This document shows positions 8,928 through 16,185 of a stretch of DNA of 44,712 nucleotides, in pieces; the first letter of the stretch is position 1, and each line of letters starts with the position of its first letter. The notes under the pieces are model-generated. The model was not told the DNA's origin, ran no database searches, and worked only from the letters and a program-made list of their open reading frames with translations. A program made the translations under genes and the position numbers. This DNA comes from Limosilactobacillus fastidiosus (GTDB lineage: Bacteria > Bacillota > Bacilli > Lactobacillales > Lactobacillaceae): assembly GCF_014145505.1 (NCBI RefSeq), contig NZ_JACIUZ010000020.1:1-44712 (forward strand). Direction: 5' to 3'.

Positions 8928-9650
8928 ATGGAAGAAAAATTCAAAACGGGTAATCCAATTTGGGTTTACTACACAAATATTGATACTGGTGAAAATCTAA
9001 TTGTTCCCCAACTCTTACGGGGATTCATGGGCGAAGAATATTCTGTGGAAAAAAAGCAATTTGATAGTTACCGCTTCCTGAAAAGTGAAGGGGACTTAAC
9101 TGGCACATTTGATAATAAACCGCATAGCGTTCACCTCTATTACCGAAACGAAAATTGGGGTGAGGTTGAAGCAATTGAGATGTACCTCCACCTTGACGCT
9201 GTCACCCCTGTTTATGATATGCCAAACGGGATGCAAGTTGGCACCCCATTTCCTGAAGATGTTGTATTAAAAGCTTTTCATCGAGTAGCTACGAAGTCTG
9301 GGGAATTCTGGTATGAAATTGGGAGTGATCAATGGCTCAAGTACGATCACATGACGACGGTTGATAATCCCTTTAAAACTGAAGATAAAGCTTTTCAATC
9401 AAAGCTAGTCGATAATATGTCAGTCATTCCAATCAAAAAAACTAAAGCCACTATCGACTACCTCCCTAATCGATCCGTTGATGTTTTCGAACGACCGTAC
9501 GGGGATAAGGTCGATGAACTCAAGGACGGTCAAGAAATTATCATTACTGGTAAAATGAGTGACAATGGCGAAATCACCTGGTATAAAGTCGGCAACGGTA
9601 AATTTATCACCAGTAACTATGTTAAATTGGAGGATCAGGACGATGACTAA
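8928..9650 (+). CDS. MucBP-like / bacterial SH3-like protein without signal peptide
   Basis: A 240-residue protein with three parts. Residues about 5-68 resemble a MucBP-type module (VYYTNIDTGENLIVPQLLRGFMGEEY..., ending VHLYYR). Next is an SH3-like stretch (about 82-140: TPVYDMPNGMQVG..., FWYEIGSDQWLKYD). The C-terminal SH3b-like stretch contains VDVFERPYGDKVDELKDGQ and TWYKVGNGKFITSNYVKL. These folds are normally extracellular, yet there is no signal peptide or membrane segment. The ATG at 8928 is preferred over 8892 because GGGGTG lies just before it. The stop overlaps proC by 8 bases. Function unknown; domain calls are by eye. Confidence 0.65.
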   Translation: MEEKFKTGNPIWVYYTNIDTGENLIVPQLLRGFMGEEYSVEKKQFDSYRFLKSEGDLTGTFDNKPHSVHLYYRNENWGEVEAIEMYLHLDAVTPVYDMPNGMQVGTPFPEDVVLKAFHRVATKSGEFWYEIGSDQWLKYDHMTTVDNPFKTEDKAFQSKLVDNMSVIPIKKTKATIDYLPNRSVDVFERPYGDKVDELKDGQEIIITGKMSDNGEITWYKVGNGKFITSNYVKLEDQDDD

Positions 9651-10425
9651 TCAGCAAACAATCGCAGTTGTTGGGGTTGGTAGCATGGGTTCTGCTATCA
9701 TCAAGGGCCTAGTCAAATCAAAGCAATTTAGAATTATCGGTGAAAATCCAGATAATCTTCGCGTAACTGAACTAGGAGAAAAACTTGGTTTTACCGTTGT
9801 TAATAATAATAAAGATATTGTTAAAGCCAGACCAGACTTTGTTATCCTTACTACTCCAGCCCCAATCACTCTAAAAATTGCCCAAGAATTAAGCCAACTT
9901 CCTGCTTCTACAACAGTTATTTCCGCAGCGGCAGGAGTTCCTCTTAATAAATTACAAGCCGAAATTGTTAATGCAACGGTTGCCGTAATGATTCCGAATA
10001 CCCCAGTTGCTGTCAATGCTGGAACAATTGGTCTTACCCTCCCCCAAGATATTAGTGACCAACAGAAAAATGATATTATTGACTTTCTCGAATTACTGGG
10101 AGATGTCATCCCCGTCAGTGAAGAACAGCTGGGCATTGTTGGTGTAATTGGCGGTTGTGGTCCAGCATTCGTGGACGTCTTCATGGATGCCATGAGTGAC
10201 GGTGCCGTAGAAAACGGGATGGGCCGCCAAACTGCTTACCGCTTAATTTCAAGTATGATTAAGGGGACAGGTAAATTAGCCTTTGATTCCGCAATGCTTC
10301 CTGCTGAACTCCGCGATCAAGTTACCTCCCCTGCTGGTACAACTATTAAAGGTGTAGTCGCTCTCGAAAAGAATAAATTCCGGTATGCAGTAATCGACGC
10401 AATTAATAAAGCGGCAGGAAAATAA
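9643..10425 (+). CDS. proC: Pyrroline-5-carboxylate reductase
   Basis: A 260-residue NAD(P)H-dependent enzyme that makes the last step of proline synthesis. The N-terminal Rossmann motif is VVGVGSMGSAIIKGL. The C-terminal dimer domain has GCGPAFVDVFMDAMSDGAVENGM and the P5CR signature running from VTSPAGTTIKGV to NKFRYAVIDAI. The ATG at 9643 has GGAGG 9 bases upstream; longer in-frame extensions would only read through the previous gene. It overlaps the upstream MucBP/SH3-like gene by 8 bases, so the two are co-transcribed. Confidence 0.94.
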   Translation: MTNQQTIAVVGVGSMGSAIIKGLVKSKQFRIIGENPDNLRVTELGEKLGFTVVNNNKDIVKARPDFVILTTPAPITLKIAQELSQLPASTTVISAAAGVPLNKLQAEIVNATVAVMIPNTPVAVNAGTIGLTLPQDISDQQKNDIIDFLELLGDVIPVSEEQLGIVGVIGGCGPAFVDVFMDAMSDGAVENGMGRQTAYRLISSMIKGTGKLAFDSAMLPAELRDQVTSPAGTTIKGVVALEKNKFRYAVIDAINKAAGK

Positions 10426-10450
10426 GACAGCTTTCTGCCATTTAAATTAA

Positions 10451-10499
10451 AATAAGGTCACTAATTAGCTATAAATTAACTAGTTAGTGGCCTTATTTT
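10451..10499 (+). terminator. proC terminator
   Basis: The inverted repeat AATAAGGTCACTAA ... TTAGTGGCCTTATT encloses an AT-rich loop and ends in TTTTA. It is also usable from the opposite strand. Confidence 0.8.
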
Positions 10500-10520
10500 A
10501 ATTTTTTATTAAGTCAAAAC

Positions 10521-10720
10521 ATTGCTTTGCCCGAGTTAGTTCTAATGCAACTGAGTCAAGAACTGCTTACCTAACTTTCCTCGAGCTAATAGTTCTCGGC
10601 AACATAGTCTAAACGTGCTTCGCCCGAGTTTCCTAGAGCTAGCAACCTCCTTCCTAGGCGCACGACGCCTTCGTCAGGAGAAATTGCTAGCCTTCCGAGA
10701 ACTCTTTGGGGCGAAGACAC
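10521..10720. repeat. Structured, relatively GC-rich intergenic element with nested inverted repeats
   Basis: This roughly 200-base gap between proC and the lipoprotein gene has no ORF but is full of symmetry. AGTTCTCGG (10591-10599) pairs with CCGAGAACT (10695-10703). GCTAGCAA (10638-10645) pairs with TTGCTAGC (10684-10691). AGGCG (10656-10660) pairs with CGCCT (10666-10670). CTTCGCCC (10618-10625) can pair with GGGCGAAG (10709-10716). GCTTTGCCCGAGTT (10524-10537) and GCTTCGCCCGAGTT (10617-10630) are direct repeats. The base composition differs from the AT-rich surroundings. It could act as terminator for the minus-strand lipoprotein, but its complexity suggests a dispersed intergenic repeat. 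Confidence 0.7.
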
Positions 10721-10723
10721 TCT

Positions 10724-11797
10724 TTAATTATTTACCTCATCTTCGCCTTCGGGGCTTTGGGGATAATCAAGATCGGCATAATGGTGGTTAGCTTGCTTTT
10801 GAGCGGTTGATTGATTGGTATAGAAGACATTATCAGTAGTTACTTTATCACCGTTAGCAGAAACTAATACGGTTGTCTCCTTACCATTAATCTTCTCATG
10901 ATGCAAAAGGTAGAATTGACCCTTGTTTTGCGTATCACACCAGCCACGGATATTTAACCAATTCTTGTTATGGGCGTCAACATACTTTGCGCTTTGCCAA
11001 GTCTGGGTTTGGGCTTGAACTGTCTTATTCTGTGCATCAGGACTTGAAAGAAAGTCAGGATATTGCTTGTACAACCAAGACTTAGTTGAATTATTGTTAG
11101 TTGAAACAGTAATCGTATGTTCACGAATGGTAAGAACCGTTTCTTGATTTCCATCGTCAGAATACCATACACCACGCATGGACTTCGGCGTAGTGAAGAC
11201 TGCTTGACGACCGAATTCATGGTTAGCTGCATTATTCCGGCCTGAACGTTCATCGTAGACCTTACTCTTTTTGGTTAAATTTTGAACCTGACTTGCTTGG
11301 TTATGCTGGTTAATATAGTAAACCATGTCATTTTGACTAACGGTTCCAAGCTTTTTCGCTTTTTCACCCTTCTTAACATTCTCATAGATATTAATACTAC
11401 CATCTTGATTCAATGTGTAAGCAACATCAGCAGAATTCTTTTCCGGACCAGCATTATAAAGGATCCCAGACCCATCTTCACCGGTTGCACCTGGATTATC
11501 AAGGCGGTAGTCACTCGTATCATAAAGATTAGTTCGCAAGCCGTTACTTTCTGCACCATGAGCAGCCTTAGCCCAGTCACCACCGTACTTCTTACTACTA
11601 TAAATCGTTACTAAGCTACTAACCTCTTCTGGTGGCATATTTGTCGAATCAAGATTAACTTTCTGGTTATTGGTAATTGCTGAGCTGCCTGATGAACTAG
11701 AGGCAGAATTAGAATTAGCTGACTGTGCACCGCAGCCAGCTAATAATAATGCTAGACCAACAATAGATAATTTCTCGATTAATTGCTTATTAACCAC
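10724..11797 (-). CDS. Lipoprotein of unknown function
   Basis: A 357-residue secreted lipoprotein. The signal peptide ends in the lipobox LLAGC, followed by a Ser/Asn-rich linker. The mature part has no family I recognise; it is polar and beta-rich, with GVWYSDDGNQETVLTIREHTI and a C-terminal acidic tail (YPQSPEGEDEVNN). I place the start at a GTG at 11797 because GGAG lies 8 bases upstream. The ATG at 11818 would lie inside that Shine-Dalgarno region and lacks its own. The gene is monocistronic on the minus strand and ends in the structured intergenic element. Confidence 0.72.
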   Translation of the reverse strand: MVNKQLIEKLSIVGLALLLAGCGAQSANSNSASSSSGSSAITNNQKVNLDSTNMPPEEVSSLVTIYSSKKYGGDWAKAAHGAESNGLRTNLYDTSDYRLDNPGATGEDGSGILYNAGPEKNSADVAYTLNQDGSINIYENVKKGEKAKKLGTVSQNDMVYYINQHNQASQVQNLTKKSKVYDERSGRNNAANHEFGRQAVFTTPKSMRGVWYSDDGNQETVLTIREHTITVSTNNNSTKSWLYKQYPDFLSSPDAQNKTVQAQTQTWQSAKYVDAHNKNWLNIRGWCDTQNKGQFYLLHHEKINGKETTVLVSANGDKVTTDNVFYTNQSTAQKQANHHYADLDYPQSPEGEDEVNN

Positions 11798-11935
11798 GTT
11801 CAACACTCCATTCCTCATTTTTTATAAATGAACAATTATCAACTGGTAGATTATTCACCACTACTTATACGTCTTTATCTTAACCTTTAGCTACAGGTAA
11901 ACGCAAATGATAACATCTGCTCAATTAAATTAATT

Positions 11936-11977
11936 ATAAAAAATAGAACAGATCATTCTAAACAACCTGCTCTATTT
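11936..11977 (-). terminator. Terminator of the GntR-ABC operon
   Basis: The imperfect repeat AAATAGAACAG ... CTGCTCTATTT (11941-11951 with 11967-11977) is followed on the minus strand by a T-run. It lies 23 bases beyond the permease stop. Confidence 0.75.
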
Positions 11978-11999
11978 ATGTATTATTTACCACTTAAAT

Positions 12000-12707
12000 T
12001 TAATCTCTCCGCAATTGCATCCGATCATTGAAGAACTTTGAAAGGACCACTACGATAATAATATAGATTCCCCAAACAACCCACCAAGTTGCTGAAGAAG
12101 ATAAAATCGCCAACAAAATACTATCCGGTCCAAACCACGCATTATATTGGTAGCCAATGTTCAAACCGATTGTTGCCTGAATTAAAAGCATTAATAGGAG
12201 AATAAAGAGGATCGGCAACCCAATACCGACAATCCACTTCCAAGTCCGGTTAAGCAAACCAAAACCATTCCCGATCATCTGGAGGGTTAACACACCTGTC
12301 AAAAGAATTAATAATTGAGTTCCCATCGACTGCCATCCTGTAATTGGGTGATCTAATATGCTAAGTAATTCATCAATAATCCAAATTCCACAACTAGCTA
12401 ATAAGAGTGCAGTAAGCCTGCCCCACCAAAGTGTCTTCCGTGAAATACCATTTTGGATTGTCCACTTAAAGTCCCCATAAGCACTAATTAGAAAGTAAAG
12501 CCCTAAAATTAAGTTAAAAATAAAAATTAGCGTTCCTGGAATTTCCTGTAAGTTGACCAGAAAAGAATCAAAGCGATGGTTAATTAATAGTTCAATCAGG
12601 TAATCGCCTAATTTAAAACCAACAATCCACGTGGTTGCGATCGCCAGTGCCCAACCAAGGCGGCGAAAAACATTAGTAATTACTAATTTTTGTTCATGAC
12701 TAATCAT
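12000..12707 (-). CDS. ABC transporter permease-like membrane protein
   Basis: A 235-residue membrane protein with about six hydrophobic segments and no recognised enzymatic motif. It follows and slightly overlaps an ABC ATPase, so it is the likely membrane partner. The ATG at 12707 is chosen because GGGAGGGGA lies just upstream. The organisation (GntR regulator, ATPase, permease) is that of YtrA-type operons, which in Firmicutes respond to cell-wall antibiotics or related stress. The substrate cannot be inferred. Confidence 0.78.
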   Translation of the reverse strand: MISHEQKLVITNVFRRLGWALAIATTWIVGFKLGDYLIELLINHRFDSFLVNLQEIPGTLIFIFNLILGLYFLISAYGDFKWTIQNGISRKTLWWGRLTALLLASCGIWIIDELLSILDHPITGWQSMGTQLLILLTGVLTLQMIGNGFGLLNRTWKWIVGIGLPILFILLLMLLIQATIGLNIGYQYNAWFGPDSILLAILSSSATWWVVWGIYIIIVVVLSKFFNDRMQLRRD

Positions 12708-13569
12708 TTTTATCCCCTCCCTCATTCGTCAAGTAAATAAACAAGTGCTGTAAGTCAGTATGGCCAATTTGAACTTGATCCGGGATTACCCGACCTTCTG
12801 GTAATTTGTCAAATACATGGGCCGTTCGAATATTTCCTAAATCCTCTGTCGAAAGAACATTTAACCCTTCAGTATACTGGTCAACTAGTTTTACCGGACC
12901 TGAAATTTCATAAGCCTTCCTTAATAATTCTTCAACATCCGTATCCACAAGTACCTGCTGATTATTAATCAGAATCACATGCTCAATTAAACGTTGAATT
13001 TCATCAATTAAGTGAGTAGAAAGGACAATTGTTCGTGGTCTGGCCTGATATGATTTAATTAGTTCTTGGTAGAAAACTTCCCGATAATTCGCATCTAACC
13101 CAAGAACGGGCTCATCCAAGAAAATATAGTCAGCACTAACGTTTAATGCCAAAGTGACCTTCGCTGCCGTTTTTTGTCCCGTCGATAACTTCGTAAATTT
13201 ATGGGTCCCCTCAAGAGAAAAGCGCTTTAACATTCGCTCAGCATTCTTATAATCAAAGTTGCCATAAGCTGCATCGGCCAAGTCAAACATCTGATTAATC
13301 TTTACTTGCTTATAGTAAAGGTTATCTTCTCCAATGAGGAAAATTTTCCCAAGTGTTTGGTCAGTATTAACTTCCTGATCGTCAAGTTTTACTGAGCCAG
13401 CTGTTGGGAAAATCCGGTTACTGATGATGTTCAGTAAAGTTGATTTTCCAGCACCATTCCGCCCTAATAGGCCATAGATCTTCGCTGGTTCCAAAGTAAA
13501 TGAAACGTCATCTAAAATCAGATGACGACCAAACTTTTTGGTTACCTGACTAATCTTTAATTGTTCCAT
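12700..13569 (-). CDS. ABC transporter ATP-binding protein (YtrB-like)
   Basis: A 289-residue cytosolic ATPase. It has Walker A GLLGRNGAGKST, a Q-loop region, signature KLSTGQKTA (degenerate from LSGGQ), Walker B YIFLDEPVLGLD and the switch His in VLSTHLIDE. About 70 residues of C-terminal extension follow the nucleotide-binding domain. The ATG at 13569 is used, a few bases after GGGGGGAG; the one codon earlier at 13572 is equally possible. It overlaps GntR by 20 bases and the permease by 8, so the three are tightly coupled. Confidence 0.88.
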   Translation of the reverse strand: MEQLKISQVTKKFGRHLILDDVSFTLEPAKIYGLLGRNGAGKSTLLNIISNRIFPTAGSVKLDDQEVNTDQTLGKIFLIGEDNLYYKQVKINQMFDLADAAYGNFDYKNAERMLKRFSLEGTHKFTKLSTGQKTAAKVTLALNVSADYIFLDEPVLGLDANYREVFYQELIKSYQARPRTIVLSTHLIDEIQRLIEHVILINNQQVLVDTDVEELLRKAYEISGPVKLVDQYTEGLNVLSTEDLGNIRTAHVFDKLPEGRVIPDQVQIGHTDLQHLFIYLTNEGGDKND

Positions 13570-13933
13570 CATGCTCCCCCCGTTCAATCAATTCAATCAA
13601 ATGTTGCTTATTAATTCCTAATTTATGTGCTTCTACAAGAAGGGCTTTTACGTAATCTCTGTAAAAACTTTCTTTTCGTTGTTCCATAATTTTTTGTCGT
13701 GCTCCCGTTCGTACAAACATTCCTCGCCCACGGTGTTTCTCAATTAATCCCTCATTCACCAGGATATTCATTCCTTTAAGAACTGTTGCTGGATTAATAT
13801 GAAGTTGTTGTGAAAGCTGGGTAGTTGAGGGAATCTGACTCTCCTCATCAAACCCACCAGTAAAAATCATTTCTTCCAGTTGAGTTGCGATCTGTTGGTA
13901 TAACGGTGTCGACTCGTTAAAATGAAATTGCAA
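13550..13933 (-). CDS. GntR-family transcriptional regulator (YtrA subfamily)
   Basis: A 127-residue repressor-type protein. The winged helix-turn-helix spans about residues 8-76 (PLYQQIATQLEEMI, STTQLSQQLHINPATVLKGMNILVNEGLI, GRGMFV). A short helical C-terminal dimer segment replaces a ligand domain, as in the YtrA subfamily. The start is TTG at 13933 with AAGGAG 8 bases upstream. It heads an ABC operon and probably represses it through the imperfect palindrome over its own promoter (13958-13987). Confidence 0.88.
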   Translation of the reverse strand: MQFHFNESTPLYQQIATQLEEMIFTGGFDEESQIPSTTQLSQQLHINPATVLKGMNILVNEGLIEKHRGRGMFVRTGARQKIMEQRKESFYRDYVKALLVEAHKLGINKQHLIELIERGEHDGTIKD

Positions 13934-13957
13934 TCGATCAGCTCCTTAGCATCCAAC

Positions 13958-14016
13958 TAGTTATATGGTTAACCACTTATGCAACTAACTATATATAAAA
14001 AGAGGTAAAATTGCAA
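13958..14016 (-). promoter_or_regulatory. Promoter and putative GntR/YtrA operator
   Basis: On the minus strand TTGCAA (14011-14016), a 17-base spacer and TATAGT (13988-13993) form a promoter. Right at the start site, 13958-13987 is an imperfect inverted repeat with TAGTT at one end and AACTA at the other, around a GGTTAACC core. This is the expected place for autorepression. The match to a known YtrA site was not established. Confidence 0.55.
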
Positions 14017-14035
14017 GAGGGGAAAATTTATTGAT

Positions 14036-14079
14036 CAAAAAATCTCTACTTCCTTCAAATAAAGAAGCAGAGATTTTTT
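14036..14079. terminator. Terminator of the AI-2E-family permease gene
   Basis: AAAAAATCTCT and AGAGATTTTTT flank a smaller internal CTTC/GAAG pairing. The T-run on the minus strand serves the permease gene ending at 14087. No plus-strand gene leads into it. Confidence 0.8.
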
Positions 14080-14086
14080 AAGCTAT

Positions 14087-15214
14087 TTAAGCCTTAACAT
14101 CCTTTTCATCATCCCTCACTGGATGTTCAATTCGATAAATATCAAACATATATTCAACCACGGTCTTTAAGATTGCATAGAATGGAATGCAAAGAATCAT
14201 TCCCCCAATTCCGGCAATATGACCCGCAGCCAGCAACAGAACAATGATCGTTAACGGGTGAATTTTAAGCGTCTTGCCGATGATGTTTGGATAAATAATA
14301 TTACCATCAATCTGTTGAACCACCAGAACAACAACAATAACCCAAATTAGTTTATCCGGTGCCATCGTCAAGGACACAAAAAGTGCTGGTGCAATCCCAA
14401 TATACGGACCAACGTAAGGGATGATATTGCACAATCCAGCAACGATCCCCAGAACAAGTGCCAATGGTTCATGAATAAGCAAGTAGCCGACAGAAGTAAA
14501 AATACCAACAAAAAGACACTCAATTACTTGCCCAGCAATGTATGAGGATAAGGTATTGTTCATCTTGCCGAGGAGTTGGTTAACTTCCTTAGCATGGTGT
14601 GGTGAAAGCCACTTTTGAATTGCCGGAGCCAATTTTGAACCATCTTTTAACATATAGAAAAGCATTACCGGAACAGTAATAGTAACGACTGTAATATTAG
14701 TAATCATACCAATGATATCCCCAACTCGTTCAGAGAGTCCCTTAAGAATCTTCTGGGCATAGGCGGCTAATTGATGATCAAATTGACGGTAATAGGCATT
14801 CAAATCGACACGTTTTAATGGCGAATTCTTAATCGTATTGTTCATAAGTTTTTGCAAACCACTAACTGTTTGTGGCAAGTGGTTTACTAATTGACTAATT
14901 TCTTTTACTACTGGCGGAATCAATGCGGAAATTCCCCAAGCAATAATCAATATTAGAATTACAACAATTAATAAACTAGCCACTCCCCGATTCATATGAA
15001 ATTTCCCAATCTTAACTTTCATAATCAAATTTAAGATCGGATTTAACATATAGTACAGGAATCCAGATAACAGCAATGGAACAAAGACTACGGAGAGGAA
15101 TGTCCAGAACGGTTTAAAAATAAACTGGATTTTTGTACAAACAAAAATCAACGTTGCAATTGTCAATAATACGACCGGCCAAAATAGCCAATGATAAAAT
15201 TTCTCTTTATTCAT
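14087..15214 (-). CDS. AI-2E family transporter (PerM-like permease)
   Basis: A 375-residue polytopic membrane protein of the PF01594 family. It shows paired N-terminal helices, a soluble helical insert (about 90-160: PPVVKEISQLVNHLPQ ...), and a conserved C-terminal block with GLCNIIPYVGPYIGIAPAL and VVQQIDGNIIYPNIIGKTLKIHPL. Members move small molecules or ions; a role with autoinducer-2 is known for few and should not be assumed here. The ATG at 15214 is used with AAGGAAA upstream. It is monocistronic, with its own promoter and a hairpin in its leader. Confidence 0.88.
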   Translation of the reverse strand: MNKEKFYHWLFWPVVLLTIATLIFVCTKIQFIFKPFWTFLSVVFVPLLLSGFLYYMLNPILNLIMKVKIGKFHMNRGVASLLIVVILILIIAWGISALIPPVVKEISQLVNHLPQTVSGLQKLMNNTIKNSPLKRVDLNAYYRQFDHQLAAYAQKILKGLSERVGDIIGMITNITVVTITVPVMLFYMLKDGSKLAPAIQKWLSPHHAKEVNQLLGKMNNTLSSYIAGQVIECLFVGIFTSVGYLLIHEPLALVLGIVAGLCNIIPYVGPYIGIAPALFVSLTMAPDKLIWVIVVVLVVQQIDGNIIYPNIIGKTLKIHPLTIIVLLLAAGHIAGIGGMILCIPFYAILKTVVEYMFDIYRIEHPVRDDEKDVKA

Positions 15215-15239
15215 AATAAATTTCCTTTGCAATATAAAA

Positions 15240-15266
15240 GGCACCTAGCTACTAAGATTAGGTGCC
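15240..15266 (-). terminator. Terminator-like hairpin in the leader of the permease gene (possible attenuator)
   Basis: GGCACCTA (15240-15247) pairs with TAGGTGCC (15259-15266). On the minus strand the stem is followed at once by TTTTAT, as in an intrinsic terminator. No minus-strand gene lies upstream that would need it. A promoter with TTTACA (15305-15310), a 17-base spacer and TATCGT (15282-15287) would place it at the very start of the leader. Confidence 0.55.
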
Positions 15267-15431
15267 ATGTACTTCTCTTCTACGATACACTAAGACAATT
15301 TAATTGTAAATGAGAAAAAGGAATTGGTAGAAATTCAGAGTGATAATTTTTGTTCATTAAGTATTAATTATTACGCTTTTATTATGTTTTGTTACATAAG
15401 TTGTAAAAATGGCCATCTAAGTTGCTAAATA

Positions 15432-15461
15432 TTTACATTAATATTTCAACTATGTTACAAT
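15432..15461 (+). promoter_or_regulatory. Promoter of the Ser/Thr-rich lipoprotein gene
   Basis: TTTACA (15432-15437), an 18-base spacer and TACAAT (15456-15461) lie about 64 bases before the start codon. Confidence 0.5.
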
Positions 15462-15485
15462 ATATATTGAATTGAAAGAAAACAA

Positions 15486-15504
15486 CAACGTTACAATAAC
15501 GTTG
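15486..15504 (+). repeat. Perfect inverted repeat just before the RBS
   Basis: CAACGTT ACAAT AACGTTG: 7-base perfect arms with a 5-base loop, ending 4 bases before the GGAAGGAG ribosome site. It could be a regulator's operator or a leader hairpin that modulates translation. Confidence 0.55.
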
Positions 15505-15524
15505 CCGGAAGGAGTGCTATTACA

Positions 15525-16070
15525 ATGAAGATGAATAAAAAGGTTTTAGACAGTTCACTTATCGTTTTACTTGCTTTAGGTCTTGGTGGTTGTGCCGTTA
15601 GTGATTCAACTACTACATCACACAAAACTCATGAAGTATCAAGTTCACAAGTCATTAAGGAAAGTCACAAAAAGAGTGAAAAAACTGCTTCTACCAGCAC
15701 TAAGAATGCGGCAACTACTAACAGCCATACTACAAGTACTAAAGTTGCATCTTCAAGTAGTAGTAGTACTAGTTCCGCTAAAAACGTAACAACTACACCC
15801 TCTGCTGCAAAGATAACTAATAATACTAGTAACAATCAGCAGGTTACTGCTCCAGCTAAAGCTACTACTTCTTCAAGTAGTGTTAAAGAACAGAAGTCTG
15901 TTCAACTTGGCTTAGGAGATGTTGCAACTTGGACTGATTCCCAAGGTGTTACCCATAATGTAGATAGTGACGGAATGGATCGTTACACTACTAAGGGAAG
16001 CTCACAAGTTCAATACAAGGATTGGTCAGGTGCTTTGCCAAGTGGTGTTACGGTAAGTCATAACGAATAA
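15525..16070 (+). CDS. Small Ser/Thr-rich lipoprotein
   Basis: A 181-residue lipoprotein. The signal peptide has the lipobox LGGC (Cys23 becomes the lipid-modified N-terminus). Residues about 25-125 are a low-complexity Ser/Thr/Lys/Asn stalk that probably spans the wall and may be glycosylated. The last roughly 55 residues form a small conserved-looking domain (LGLGDVATWTDSQGVTHNVDSDGMDRYT ... YKDWSGALPSGV). No known family recognised. The ATG at 15525 follows GGAAGGAG; a second ATG two codons later is possible. Monocistronic, with its own promoter and terminator. Confidence 0.75.
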   Translation: MKMNKKVLDSSLIVLLALGLGGCAVSDSTTTSHKTHEVSSSQVIKESHKKSEKTASTSTKNAATTNSHTTSTKVASSSSSSTSSAKNVTTTPSAAKITNNTSNNQQVTAPAKATTSSSSVKEQKSVQLGLGDVATWTDSQGVTHNVDSDGMDRYTTKGSSQVQYKDWSGALPSGVTVSHNE

Positions 16071-16100
16071 ATGAAAAGTGTATGAAATAGCACTCTAAGA

Positions 16101-16143
16101 AAAACGGGAAGTAATCTATTAATGTGATTACTTCCCGTTTTTT
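16101..16143. terminator. Bidirectional terminator
   Basis: AAAACGGGAAGTAATC pairs with GATTACTTCCCGTTTT across a 9-base loop, with A/T runs on both sides. It serves the plus-strand lipoprotein and the convergent SEC10-like gene. Confidence 0.9.
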
Positions 16144-16185
16144 AGTAAGAAATATTATTATAAAATCCCGTACTACTATATAATA

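Noticed and set aside
10954-11614. Open frames of about 100 codons on both strands inside the lipoprotein gene
   Set aside because: They overlap a gene with a lipobox, RBS and consistent composition; they have none of these.
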